From assembly GCA_900314595.1 (NCBI GenBank), contig OMVW01000057.1, positions 1 to 12,229 on the forward strand: a DNA stretch of 12,229 nt, read 5' to 3'. The notes beneath the pieces are model-generated. The model ran no database searches and was not told the origin of the DNA. It was given only the letters and a program-made list of their open reading frames with translations. A program made the translations under genes and the position numbers. Shown piece after piece: positions 1-7,002 of this stretch (position 1 is its first letter; each line of letters opens with the position of its first letter). The DNA is from an uncultured Dialister sp. GTDB taxonomy: Bacteria > Bacillota > Negativicutes > Veillonellales > Dialisteraceae.

Positions 1-150
1 TTTTACCTAAAACGGAAGGCCCTTGCTATTCTTTTTTAGAAAAAGACCGATATTATCTAGGAAAACACAAGATTGTTAACTGCGAAGTTTGAGCTATTAA
101 CTTTTCTAACTGATTTTTCACCCTGCATGGCCCGAAAACCATTTGTGAAA
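1..150. other. Spacer downstream of infB, no gene seen
   Basis: This is the stretch after the infB stop codon up to the window edge. It is AT-rich, and I find no start codon with a ribosome binding site. An A/T-only inverted repeat (TCTTTTT, loop TAG, AAAAAGA) lies near positions 34-50, too weak to call a terminator. In many Firmicutes rbfA follows infB; if so here, it begins outside the window. Confidence 0.4.
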
Positions 151-2898
151 TTATTCCAGCTTCGCTGCTTCTTCTTTCAGTTCGAAGGATTCCAGCTGGT
201 CTCCTTCCTTTACGTCTCTGTAGCTGTCGATGGCGATACCGCATTCAAAGCCTGCAGCCACTTCCTTCACATCATCCTTGAAACGGCGGAGGGACGCAAT
301 CTTTCCTTCGTGAATAACGATACCATCGCGGATGAGTCGGAGCTGGCAGGTGGAGGTGACTTTGCCGTCCTGTACATAGGAACCGGCAACGATGACTTTC
401 GGCGTATGAATAACCTGACGGACTTCCGCATGGCCCAGGACGACTTCGCGGATTGTCGGAGCCAGCATGCCGGCCATAGCGGCCTTTACATCATCAATGC
501 AGTCATAAATGACTCTGTACAGACGGATATCGACTCCGTCTTTTTCAGCCATAGCTCTTGCATTGGCATCCGGACGGACGTTGAAGCCGATAATGAGTGC
601 CCTGGAAGCAGATGCCAGCATGACATCGGATTCATTGATAGCGCCTACAGCGGAATGAACGATGGAAATACGGACTTCATCACTCTTGATTCCCTGGAGG
701 GACTGAACGAGCGCTTCTACAGAGCCCTGGACATCAGCCTTGATGATGACATCCAGTTCCTTCATTTCCCCTTCCTTAATCTTTTCAAAGATATTGTCCA
801 GGGTAACCTTCTGTACGTTTCTCTGTTCTTCTTCCTTGGCTCTGGCTGCGCGGAGTTCGGCGATTTCTCTTGCTTTTCTTTCATCCATTACATAGAAATG
901 GTCGCCTGCTTCCGGTACGCTGTCCATACCGAGGATTTCTGCCGGAGCGGAAGGTTCTGCATTTTTCAGTTTGCGTCCGTTTTCATTGGTCATGGCACGT
1001 ACACGGCCCCAGCTCTTGCCGGCGAGGATTCCATCACCCACATGAAGGGTACCATTCTGTACGAGTACGCTCATCACAGGACCTCTGCCCTTATCCAGCT
1101 GGGCTTCGACAACTACGCCGTAAGCTTCACGATTCGGGTTGGCTTTCAATTCCTGTACTTCTGCCACGAGGAGGATATTTTCAAGAAGGTCATCCAGACC
1201 GATTTTCTTCTTTGCGGAAATAGGAGTCATAATGACATCGCCGCCCCATTCTTCGCAGAGGAGGCCTTCCTTGGAAAGTTCTTCCTTGATCCGGTCCGGG
1301 TTTGCACCGGGTTTATCAATCTTGTTGATGGCAACCATGATCGGTACGCCTGCATTCTTTGCATGGTGGATCGCTTCTACGGTCTGCGGCATAACTCCGT
1401 CATCGGCTGCTACGATGAGGACTGCAATATCGGTGATCTGGGCGCCGCGGGAACGCATGGCTGTGAATGCTTCGTGACCCGGGGTATCCAGGAATGTAAT
1501 CTTGTGACCTTTGTAACGGAGCTGGTAGGCGCCGATTCTCTGGGTAATGCCGCCTGCTTCGTGCTGTGCCACATTGGTCTGGCGGAGAGCATCGAGAAGG
1601 GTGGTCTTGCCGTGATCGACGTGGCCCATGATGGTAACTACTGCCGGACGGGTTTTCAGGAATCTCGGGTCATCCTTGGCCGGAGTATATTCAGTCGGAT
1701 CAGCTGCCTGCGGCGCTTCTTTGATCGTTACGCCAAATTCTTCTGCCAGGATTTCAATGGTATCCCTGTCAAGATTCTGGTTGATGGTGGCCATTACTCC
1801 GTCCATCATGAGGGCTTTAATGATTTCACTGACTTCGCGTCCGAAAAGTTCAGCCAGTTCTTTGACGGTTACGCTCGGCGGAAGTTCCACTTCTGTGGGG
1901 TAAGCGGCAGATTTCTTGTCAGCCATATGTTTTTTCTTCTTGTTGTTCTGGTTGAGAGAACGGGCCATGAGGGATCCGCCTTCTTTTTCTCTGCGGGAGC
2001 GTTCCCAGTCTTTCTTTGTCTTTTTCTTGGCCGGTTTTTCTCTTCTCTGTGCCGGAATAACCGGTGCTTCTTCTGCCGGTTCCGGTTTTGGCGCAGAACG
2101 TCTTTCCTGGCGGGGTCTGTCCTGCCTTTCCTGGCGCGGGCGTTCCGTCAGTTCTTCCGGATATTCGTATTCCGGGTGTTCCTGTCTGGCCGGACGGGCC
2201 GGGCGGTCCCCGAAACGGTCATTATTTCTTGCTGGGCGGGCATTACGATCTCCGAAGCGGTCTCCCTGTCTTCCCTGTCTGTCCCCCTGGCGGGCCGGAC
2301 GGTCGCTGCTGCGGTTGTCGCGGCTGAAACGGTCATTTCTTTCCCTCCCGGGACGGTCTCCCTGGCGGGCATTGTCTCTCGGTCCTCTGGACGGACGGAA
2401 AGTGCGGTCTGCCGGACGGGAATCCTGGCGGGCTGCCGGTTTTTCCTCAGCTTTTGGAGCCGGTTTCACTTCCGCTTTAGGAGCCGGTTTCACTTCTGCC
2501 TTCGGAGCCGGTTTTGCTTCTGCCTTCGGAGCCGGTTTTGCTTCTGCCTTTGGGGCAGGCTTTACTTCTGCCTTTGGAGCCGGTTTTGCCTCTGCTTTCG
2601 GAGCCGGTTTCGGTTCTTCCGGCACGGAAATGGAGGAATAAGAGGATTTTCTTGCCCCATCCTGCTGTTTTCTGTCCGTCGGGCGGCCCTGCTGGTCGAA
2701 GCGGACGGTTCTCATGGGCGGGCGCTTCTTTTTCTTTACGGAAAATTCTTTTTCCAGCACTTCCCTTGCACTGTCATCTACCCCGGAAAGACGGCTGGTA
2801 ACGTCAAAATTATGTTTCTTCAATATTTCAATGACTTCCCGGTCCGTTTTTCCAAACGTCCTGGCCAGTTCATATACTCTGGATTTTTTCTTCTGCAT
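151..2898 (-). CDS. infB: Translation initiation factor IF-2
   Basis: IF2 is the GTPase that places initiator tRNA on the 30S subunit and promotes 50S joining. The 915-residue product starts with an IF2_N helix domain (about 1-52). A long charged linker follows, with seven 8-residue KPAPKAE(A/V/E) repeats (97-152) and Arg/Asp-rich RPARQGDR-type repeats to about 290. A second IF2_N domain spans about 343-393. The G domain shows GHVDHGKT (425-432), DTPGH (471-475), NKID (525-528) and SAK (561-563), followed by the beta-barrel and C-terminal domains. The ATG has a GGGAGG ribosome binding site at 2905-2910, six bases upstream. It is last in the rimP operon, 20 bp after ylxQ. Met311 and Met325 sit just before the second IF2_N domain and could give a shorter isoform, as in E. 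coli. Identification is certain. Confidence 0.98.
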   Translation of the reverse strand: MQKKKSRVYELARTFGKTDREVIEILKKHNFDVTSRLSGVDDSAREVLEKEFSVKKKKRPPMRTVRFDQQGRPTDRKQQDGARKSSYSSISVPEEPKPAPKAEAKPAPKAEVKPAPKAEAKPAPKAEAKPAPKAEVKPAPKAEVKPAPKAEEKPAARQDSRPADRTFRPSRGPRDNARQGDRPGRERNDRFSRDNRSSDRPARQGDRQGRQGDRFGDRNARPARNNDRFGDRPARPARQEHPEYEYPEELTERPRQERQDRPRQERRSAPKPEPAEEAPVIPAQRREKPAKKKTKKDWERSRREKEGGSLMARSLNQNNKKKKHMADKKSAAYPTEVELPPSVTVKELAELFGREVSEIIKALMMDGVMATINQNLDRDTIEILAEEFGVTIKEAPQAADPTEYTPAKDDPRFLKTRPAVVTIMGHVDHGKTTLLDALRQTNVAQHEAGGITQRIGAYQLRYKGHKITFLDTPGHEAFTAMRSRGAQITDIAVLIVAADDGVMPQTVEAIHHAKNAGVPIMVAINKIDKPGANPDRIKEELSKEGLLCEEWGGDVIMTPISAKKKIGLDDLLENILLVAEVQELKANPNREAYGVVVEAQLDKGRGPVMSVLVQNGTLHVGDGILAGKSWGRVRAMTNENGRKLKNAEPSAPAEILGMDSVPEAGDHFYVMDERKAREIAELRAARAKEEEQRNVQKVTLDNIFEKIKEGEMKELDVIIKADVQGSVEALVQSLQGIKSDEVRISIVHSAVGAINESDVMLASASRALIIGFNVRPDANARAMAEKDGVDIRLYRVIYDCIDDVKAAMAGMLAPTIREVVLGHAEVRQVIHTPKVIVAGSYVQDGKVTSTCQLRLIRDGIVIHEGKIASLRRFKDDVKEVAAGFECGIAIDSYRDVKEGDQLESFELKEEAAKLE
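2443..2610 (-). repeat. In-frame 24-bp tandem repeat within infB, seven copies
   Basis: Seven consecutive 24-bp units encode the octapeptide KPAPKAE followed by A, V or E (residues 97-152 of IF2). The units differ mainly at synonymous third positions and at the eighth codon. Such a repeat can gain or lose units by slippage without breaking the frame, so its copy number probably varies between strains. The Lys/Ala/Pro/Glu composition predicts an extended flexible linker. Confidence 0.9.
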
Positions 2899-2918
2899 AA
2901 GCAGCCTCCCATCTATCT

Positions 2919-3227
2919 TTATTTCCGGCTGTCAATCTTATCCGCGATTGCCCTGCCGAAGCCTTTATCTGTAATCAGGGCGCATGTCCGGACGCCTTTG
3001 CCCAGGGCCTGCCCCAATCTTTCTTTCGTTCCAAATATTTTTATGGAAATATGAGCTCTTTCACAGGCCCTTGTATATTCGTCCTTTGTCCTTTCGGAAC
3101 TGTCTTCCGTCAGCACCAGGAGGACTCCCTGTCTTTTTCTGATTCCTTCGGACACCTGTTCATTTCCGGAAAGAAGCCTTCCTGCCTTCATGCAGAGGCC
3201 AAGCATCCGGTAAACGGGCTCATCCAT
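2919..3227 (-). CDS. ylxQ: L7Ae-family RNA-binding protein YlxQ
   Basis: A small protein of 102 residues from the ATG at 3227 belongs to the ribosomal L7Ae/L30e/S12e superfamily, which binds kink-turn RNA. Typical features are the N-terminal LGLCMKAGRLLSG helix, the GVLLVLTEDSSERTK strand-turn and the C-terminal GKGVRTCALITDKGFG segment. Its cellular role is not established. It lies between ylxR and infB as in most Firmicutes. The frame opens further to a TTG at 3233, which would give 104 residues. I prefer the ATG because an AGG lies six bases before it and the overlap with ylxR is then only 8 bp (ATGGATGA). Translational coupling to ylxR is likely. Confidence 0.93.
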   Translation of the reverse strand: MDEPVYRMLGLCMKAGRLLSGNEQVSEGIRKRQGVLLVLTEDSSERTKDEYTRACERAHISIKIFGTKERLGQALGKGVRTCALITDKGFGRAIADKIDSRK

Positions 3228-3486
3228 TTTCAACCTGCACCTTCAGTGCTTCGTATACATCTTTGGAAACAGGGCGCTTCAGGGATTTTTCCAGGCCATG
3301 GGTTTCATAGGCTTTGTTGAAGCATTCGATATCGTCACAGATGTACACGCCCCGGCCCGATTTCTTTCCGGTCCGGTCCACTTCGATGACCCCTGTAGGA
3401 AGGGCTACGATGCGGAGGAGCTCCTTCTTCGGCTTTAATTCGCCGCATCCCACGCATTTGCGCATGGGAATCTTTTTTACTTTCAT
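3220..3486 (-). CDS. ylxR: YlxR/RnpM family nucleic-acid-binding protein
   Basis: This is an 88-residue basic protein of the YlxR (DUF448) family; B. subtilis YlxR has been reported to bind and modulate RNase P RNA. The N-terminal signature PMRKCVGCGELKPKKEL (C11, C14) and the GKKSGRGVYIC segment ending at C50, with C55 following, are the family hallmarks. Its ATG overlaps the nusA stop as ATGA at 3483-3486, and a GAGGAGG site sits inside the end of nusA, so translation is coupled to nusA. Length is normal for the family (about 90 residues). Confidence 0.94.
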   Translation of the reverse strand: MKVKKIPMRKCVGCGELKPKKELLRIVALPTGVIEVDRTGKKSGRGVYICDDIECFNKAYETHGLEKSLKRPVSKDVYEALKVQVENG

Positions 3487-4640
3487 TCAGCATCCTCCTC
3501 GCCGCCGGCCTCGATATCTCCGAGGATATCATCCTCTTCTTCCGCTTCGTCCTGGCCGAAGCCTTCTTCCTTCGCCTGGGTTTCGCTCTTGATATCGATC
3601 TTCCAGTTGGTCAGTTTCGCTGCCAGTCTTGCATTCTGACCGGCTTTACCGATAGCGAGGGACAGCTGGTAATCAGGAACAATGACATAGGAGGATTTTT
3701 CTTCTTCCCAGACGGAAACGGAAATAACCTTCGCCGGAGAAAGGGCATTGGCGATATAGATGGCCGGATCTTCATCCCAGCGGACAATATCGATCTTTTC
3801 ATCATGCAGTTCGTTCACGATATTCTGGACTCTCTGGCCCTTCGGACCAACGCAGGCACCTACAGGGTCCACATTGGGGTCCATTGCGTAAACGGCAATC
3901 TTGGAGCGGGAGCCCGCTTCGCGGACTACATTCTTTATTTCCACAGTTCCGCTGTAGATTTCCGGTACTTCCAGTTCGAAAAGACGCTTCAGGAGGCCTG
4001 GGTGGGTTCTGGAAAGAATGATTTCCGGTCCCTTCGTGGTCTTTCTGACTTCCAGTACATAGCACTTAATCTTGTCATTGGGCTGGAAAGATTCTCCTTC
4101 GATCTGTTCCGCATAGGGAAGAATCCCTTCCACACGGCCCAGGTCCACGAATACGGTGCGGGATTCGGACCATTTGACAGTACCGGTAATGACATCTCCT
4201 TCACGGCCGGAGAATTCATCATAAATGGATCCTCTTTCAGCTTCGCGGAGTTTCTGGATCATCACCTGCTTGGCAGTCTGGGCAGCCACGCGTCCGAAAT
4301 TCTTCGGGGTCACATCGATGCGGAGCATATCGCCTGCTTCATAGGAAGGATCGATCTTTTTTGCATCTTCCACAGTGATTTCATTGATAGCTTCCGGGGA
4401 TTCCTCATCAATGGCTTCCACTACGGTCTTTTCAGAATAAATCCTGTAAACCCCGGTTTCACGGTTCAGGGTAACCGATGCCTTGCCATTGCTGCCGCTT
4501 TCCTTCTTGTAAGCGGTGAGCAGCACCAGCTCCAGTGCGTCAAATACTATATTTTCGTCCACTTTCTTCGCTTTAACCAGCGCATGGACTGCATCTATCA
4601 GAGTATCTGTCTGTTCGTTCTTGTCTTTCTTGCCTCTCAC
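3483..4640 (-). CDS. nusA: Transcription termination/antitermination protein NusA
   Basis: NusA binds RNA polymerase and nascent RNA and modulates pausing, hairpin termination and antitermination. The 385-residue protein has the polymerase-binding N-terminal domain (about 12-135), an S1 domain (about 148-212), KH1 with GPKG at 265-268 and KH2 with GKAG at 331-334, then an acidic tail (about 355-385). It lacks the two C-terminal acidic repeats of E. coli NusA, as is usual in Firmicutes. The start is GTG at 4640, chosen because GGAGGA at 4651-4656 lies 10 bp upstream, no in-frame ATG is near, and the N-terminal domain is complete from there. It follows rimP by 21 bp and overlaps ylxR by 4 bp. 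Confidence 0.97.
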   Translation of the reverse strand: MRGKKDKNEQTDTLIDAVHALVKAKKVDENIVFDALELVLLTAYKKESGSNGKASVTLNRETGVYRIYSEKTVVEAIDEESPEAINEITVEDAKKIDPSYEAGDMLRIDVTPKNFGRVAAQTAKQVMIQKLREAERGSIYDEFSGREGDVITGTVKWSESRTVFVDLGRVEGILPYAEQIEGESFQPNDKIKCYVLEVRKTTKGPEIILSRTHPGLLKRLFELEVPEIYSGTVEIKNVVREAGSRSKIAVYAMDPNVDPVGACVGPKGQRVQNIVNELHDEKIDIVRWDEDPAIYIANALSPAKVISVSVWEEEKSSYVIVPDYQLSLAIGKAGQNARLAAKLTNWKIDIKSETQAKEEGFGQDEAEEEDDILGDIEAGGEEDAE

Positions 4641-4661
4641 GATGAATTTTTCCTCCAGAGT

Positions 4662-5132
4662 TTAAAATGAAAAATGAAGTCTAACCTGAGAAATTTTATC
4701 TCTTCCAAGAGTCAGCTTTTCGCCCGATTCCATTTCCAGGAGCAGGGAGCCGTCTTCCGCAAGCCCTTCGAGCTTTGCCGTAAATGATTTGATTTTCGTT
4801 CCTTCAAGGGGGGCAAACAGCTTCACATCCACATCTTCGCCGGTGTAACGGATGAAATCTTTATCCTTCTTCAACACCCGGTCCAAGCCCGGTGAAGAAA
4901 CTTCAAGCATGTAATTGTCAGGAATCAGGTCCTTTTCATCCAGAAGCGAGCCGGCCTTTTCACTGGCCGCCTGGCAGTCATCGAGGCCTACACCTCCAAC
5001 CTTATCGATGAAAACCCGGAGAATCCAGTTTCTCTCCCGGACGTATTCCACATCCACGAGCTCCAGACCATCTTTCTCCAGTACCGGTTCCAGCAATTTT
5101 TCCACTGCTTCTTCGATTTCCCTGCGCGCCAT
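4662..5132 (-). CDS. rimP: Ribosome maturation factor RimP
   Basis: RimP assists assembly of the 30S subunit. The 156-residue product has the two-domain RimP arrangement: an N-terminal alpha/beta domain with ELVDVEYVRE and the family motif LEVSSPGLDR (76-85), then a C-terminal SH3-like domain ending in the strand KISQVRLHFSF. The ATG has a strong AAGGAGG site a few bases upstream. It is the first gene of the rimP-nusA-ylxR-ylxQ-infB operon. A hairpin in its leader (5160-5181) and an extended -10 promoter (5215-5223) lie upstream. Confidence 0.96.
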   Translation of the reverse strand: MARREIEEAVEKLLEPVLEKDGLELVDVEYVRERNWILRVFIDKVGGVGLDDCQAASEKAGSLLDEKDLIPDNYMLEVSSPGLDRVLKKDKDFIRYTGEDVDVKLFAPLEGTKIKSFTAKLEGLAEDGSLLLEMESGEKLTLGRDKISQVRLHFSF

Positions 5133-5159
5133 ATACCCTCCTTGTCCATAGTATAAGAA

Positions 5160-5181
5160 AGAGTGAGCCGCAGCTCACTCT
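5160..5181 (-). promoter_or_regulatory. Leader hairpin upstream of rimP
   Basis: A perfect 9-bp inverted repeat, AGAGTGAGC with GCTCACTCT, encloses a 4-base loop that reads UGCG on the minus-strand RNA, a member of the stable UNCG tetraloop class. The next minus-strand bases are TTTCTTATAC. The hairpin lies in the presumed 5' leader, about 27 bases before the rimP start. It could be a weak attenuator or an RNA stabiliser; the U-run is too broken to call a full terminator. Confidence 0.6.
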
Positions 5182-5214
5182 ACAGGAAACTCTATAAACA
5201 CACATACCGATGTT

Positions 5215-5223
5215 ATTATACCA
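5215..5223 (-). promoter_or_regulatory. Extended -10 promoter of the rimP operon
   Basis: On the minus strand the sequence reads TGGTATAAT, a consensus TATAAT with the TGn extension. No good -35 stands at 17 bp (TTTTCC, three matches), which fits an extended -10 promoter. Initiation near 5208 would give a leader of about 75 bases including the hairpin at 5160-5181. Confidence 0.6.
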
Positions 5224-5299
5224 TATATTGTAAAGAGGGAAAAGGGATATTTTTTGAGCAGGGAATGTTTGTAAAAAATAGAAGAGATACACTTTTGAA

Positions 5300-5342
5300 T
5301 CGGGAATATCGGGGCTCGGGAGTGTCGGGACTGTCGGGAAGG
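5300..5342. repeat. Five TCGGG-led short tandem repeats
   Basis: TCGGG begins at 5300, 5309, 5316, 5325 and 5334, with spacings of 9, 7, 9 and 9 bp and variable following bases. The tract is gene-free and ends against the hairpin at 5344-5367. No function is evident. Confidence 0.6.
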
Positions 5343-5343
5343 C

Positions 5344-5367
5344 GGCCGCCAAATTCATATGGCGGCC
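5344..5367 (+). terminator. GC-rich hairpin followed by ATTTTATATA, possible weak terminator
   Basis: A perfect 8-bp inverted repeat, GGCCGCCA with TGGCGGCC, has an 8-base loop. On the plus strand it is followed by ATTTTATATA, a poor U-run. No plus-strand gene lies upstream, so a terminator role is doubtful. On the minus strand there is no T-run after it. Confidence 0.35.
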
Positions 5368-5450
5368 ATTTTATATAGGCTTTATCCAAAAACGCTATAA
5401 CATAAATGATTAAAAAGTCGGACCTCATCCCTATAAAACCTGGTAAATCC

Positions 5451-5565
5451 ATTTCAATGAAATATGGCAGTTATTTTACCTGTCGTATTTCATTGAAATT
5501 AGTATTTCATCTGCAAAGCAGCTATGGAAATGAAATTCCTTCCCAGGCCCACCAATTTCGAAATT
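5451..5565. repeat. Cluster of ATTTCA/TGAAAT dyads, long cruciform-capable repeat
   Basis: A perfect 14-bp inverted repeat (5451-5464 with 5486-5499) encloses a smaller GGCAG/CTGTC pairing with one G-U pair. Each 14-mer arm is itself a dyad of the form ATTTCA-N-TGAAAT. Further right, ATTTCAT (5504-5510) faces ATGAAAT (5530-5536), and the perfect palindrome AATTTCGAAATT occupies 5554-5565. The region is gene-free. It may be a palindromic repeat element or a set of operator-like sites. Confidence 0.7.
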
Positions 5566-5580
5566 AAAAAATAATTTTTC

Positions 5581-5623
5581 AAAATAAAAGGAGGCGCCCA
5601 TATAACTTTAAGGCGCCACCTTT
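5581..5623 (-). terminator. Intrinsic terminator of the polA-coaE-transglycosylase cluster
   Basis: A 12-bp inverted repeat with one mismatch (5587-5598 with 5612-5623, core GGCGCC) has a 13-base loop. On the minus strand it is followed by a T-rich tract beginning CCTTTTATTTTG. It lies about 76 bp beyond the stop of the 231-codon gene, so it ends that transcript and insulates the rimP operon. Confidence 0.8.
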
Positions 5624-5658
5624 ACGAACCACGAATTACGAATCACGAACCACGATTC
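5624..5658. repeat. Heptanucleotide tandem repeat, five copies of ACGANYY
   Basis: Five in-phase heptamers read ACGAACC, ACGAATT, ACGAATC, ACGAACC and ACGATTC. They lie between the stop of the 231-codon gene and its terminator. The same heptamer family, on the opposite strand, fills the variable part of the 76-bp units at 11180-11290. Confidence 0.8.
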
Positions 5659-5699
5659 ACACCAATTGGCTCTAACTATCAGCGCAAGCCTGACCGAAA

Positions 5700-6395
5700 T
5701 CAATCCGGTATCTCCGGATTTTCGTACAGGTCTTCCAGGTCTTTTGCGAGGCGGCTGGTGATTTCTTTTTCAAAATCAGAAAGTGTCTTTGCATCGTACT
5801 GATGGATGATTCCCGGGATGCCCTGGGCGCGGAGTTCTCCGTAGTATTCGTTTCTATATATATTATAGAAAAATAATATGCCCGTATTCTTCTCTGCGCA
5901 TTCGTAGGCGCAGATGATGTAGGAACCGTTCAGGCCCAGGAGAGGGCGATGGGGTTCGACGGTCCTTTTGTAGTGGCCAATGGTTTCCGGGAAGAACGGC
6001 TTGTAGTCCCAGACCATGAAGCCCTGGCCCCGCACCAGGATGGATACGTCTTCCCGGCGGATGAATTCTTTTTCTATGTATTTTGGGGTGAGGAGTTTCA
6101 TATTTCTTTTATATTCTTCAAAGTCCCCGGTGATGAGCTCGATTTCCGAGAAAGTCACCATATGGAGGAAGGCTTTCACCATGTAGTCCATGGTTTCTTC
6201 GTCGAAAAGGGCCCGGATCTGCCAGCCGGTCTTTTCATCTTCCCAGCAGAAGGCGAAGTAAATGCGCCCTTCCTGCCGGTCCAGCCTTTTCAGCTTATAT
6301 TCGCCGATTTGCGCCGGCAGTTCTTTTTCTATATCCCAGTCCAGGAATTTCTGCCGCCTTTCGGCTCTTTCTTTTTCCAGTTTATCATCTGCCAC
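5700..6395 (-). CDS. Unrecognised 231-residue soluble protein
   Basis: I do not recognise this protein. It has no signal peptide or membrane segment, a charged N-terminal helix (about 1-25), and a mixed alpha/beta body rich in Phe, Tyr and Trp. Notable pieces are IYFAFCWEDEKTGWQIRALF (about 45-64) and YIICAYECAEKNTGILFFYN in the C-terminal third. It looks like a conserved cytosolic protein of a fixed fold, not a spurious frame. The start is GTG at 6395, with AAGGTGG at 6402-6408 six bases upstream. It overlaps the end of the transglycosylase gene by 11 bp, so translation of the two is coupled. A role linked to the cell wall or the adjacent enzyme is possible but unsupported by any motif. Confidence 0.82.
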   Translation of the reverse strand: MADDKLEKERAERRQKFLDWDIEKELPAQIGEYKLKRLDRQEGRIYFAFCWEDEKTGWQIRALFDEETMDYMVKAFLHMVTFSEIELITGDFEEYKRNMKLLTPKYIEKEFIRREDVSILVRGQGFMVWDYKPFFPETIGHYKRTVEPHRPLLGLNGSYIICAYECAEKNTGILFFYNIYRNEYYGELRAQGIPGIIHQYDAKTLSDFEKEITSRLAKDLEDLYENPEIPD

Positions 6396-6993
6396 CGGCA
6401 GCCACCTTCTTTTCTTCTTCCAGCCGGTTCCGGTTGGAAACGACGGACTTTACGAATTCCCTCGTTTCAGGGAAAGGAATTTTTTCCACTTCCGAGAAAG
6501 TTTCAGTCCATTTGTTTTTCTCGATCCATTCATCCACATTGCCCCGGCCCGCATTGTAGGCAGCCAGCGCAAAAATTTCATTGTTTTTATATTTCTTCAA
6601 AAGGTAGTTCAGGTACCAGGCGCCAAGGGGGATATTCTGCTCCGGACTTTCCAGATTGTCCGACGGAAGGCCGCTCATTTCGGAAATCCAGTCTGCCGTT
6701 TCCGGCATGAGCTGCATCATGCCCACGGCCCCCACATGGGATTTGGCTTTTTCATTGAATTTGCTTTCCGTAAGGATCACCGCTTCCAGAAGGCTGGCGG
6801 AAATATGTTCTTCCTGGGCGCACTGCTGGATGGTGTGGGCTACTCTTTCACTGGGTCTGTACAGGAATCTGGGGGTCGTGAGCACCAGGGTCAGGACAGA
6901 CAGAAAGACAAGCAGAAGGGTAAAGACCATCTTGCCGGTATTGCCGGGATGGCGCTGGACTTCATGCTTCTTCCTCTTCAGTGCAATTCTCAT
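6385..6993 (-). CDS. Membrane-anchored lytic transglycosylase (SLT/GH23 domain)
   Basis: The enzyme cleaves the MurNAc-GlcNAc bond of peptidoglycan with formation of 1,6-anhydroMurNAc. The 202-residue protein has a basic cytoplasmic start, one membrane segment (about 22-43) and an SLT catalytic domain. The catalytic Glu is E76 in the VILTESKFN motif, followed by GAVGMMQLMPETA (88-100) and AAYNAG (144-149). Topology is a signal anchor with the domain outside, in the periplasm of a diderm cell. The ATG is preceded by AAGGAG at 6999-7004, which overlaps the coaE stop codon (TAAGGAG). It sits 9 bp after coaE and overlaps the next gene by 11 bp. The short single-domain form resembles the Slt-like protein commonly found next to coaE in Negativicutes, from memory. 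Confidence 0.93.
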   Translation of the reverse strand: MRIALKRKKHEVQRHPGNTGKMVFTLLLVFLSVLTLVLTTPRFLYRPSERVAHTIQQCAQEEHISASLLEAVILTESKFNEKAKSHVGAVGMMQLMPETADWISEMSGLPSDNLESPEQNIPLGAWYLNYLLKKYKNNEIFALAAYNAGRGNVDEWIEKNKWTETFSEVEKIPFPETREFVKSVVSNRNRLEEEKKVAAGGR

Positions 6994-7002
6994 GGTTTCT
7001 CC

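Noticed and set aside
73..3054. 993-codon open frame on the plus strand across infB
   Set aside because: It is the antisense shadow of infB; its protein is Phe/Cys/Arg-rich low-complexity text without any domain, and it has no ribosome binding site.
5002..5452. Minus-strand frames of 118 and 78 codons over the rimP start and its leader
   Set aside because: They overlap the promoter, the leader hairpin and rimP in another frame, and show no family features.
5451..5499. Fur, CodY or Rex operator
   Set aside because: The dyad ATTTCA-N-TGAAAT differs from the known boxes (GATAATGATAATCATTATC, AATTTTCNGAAAATT, TTGTGAAATATTTCACAA), and no gene start lies near it on the plus strand.
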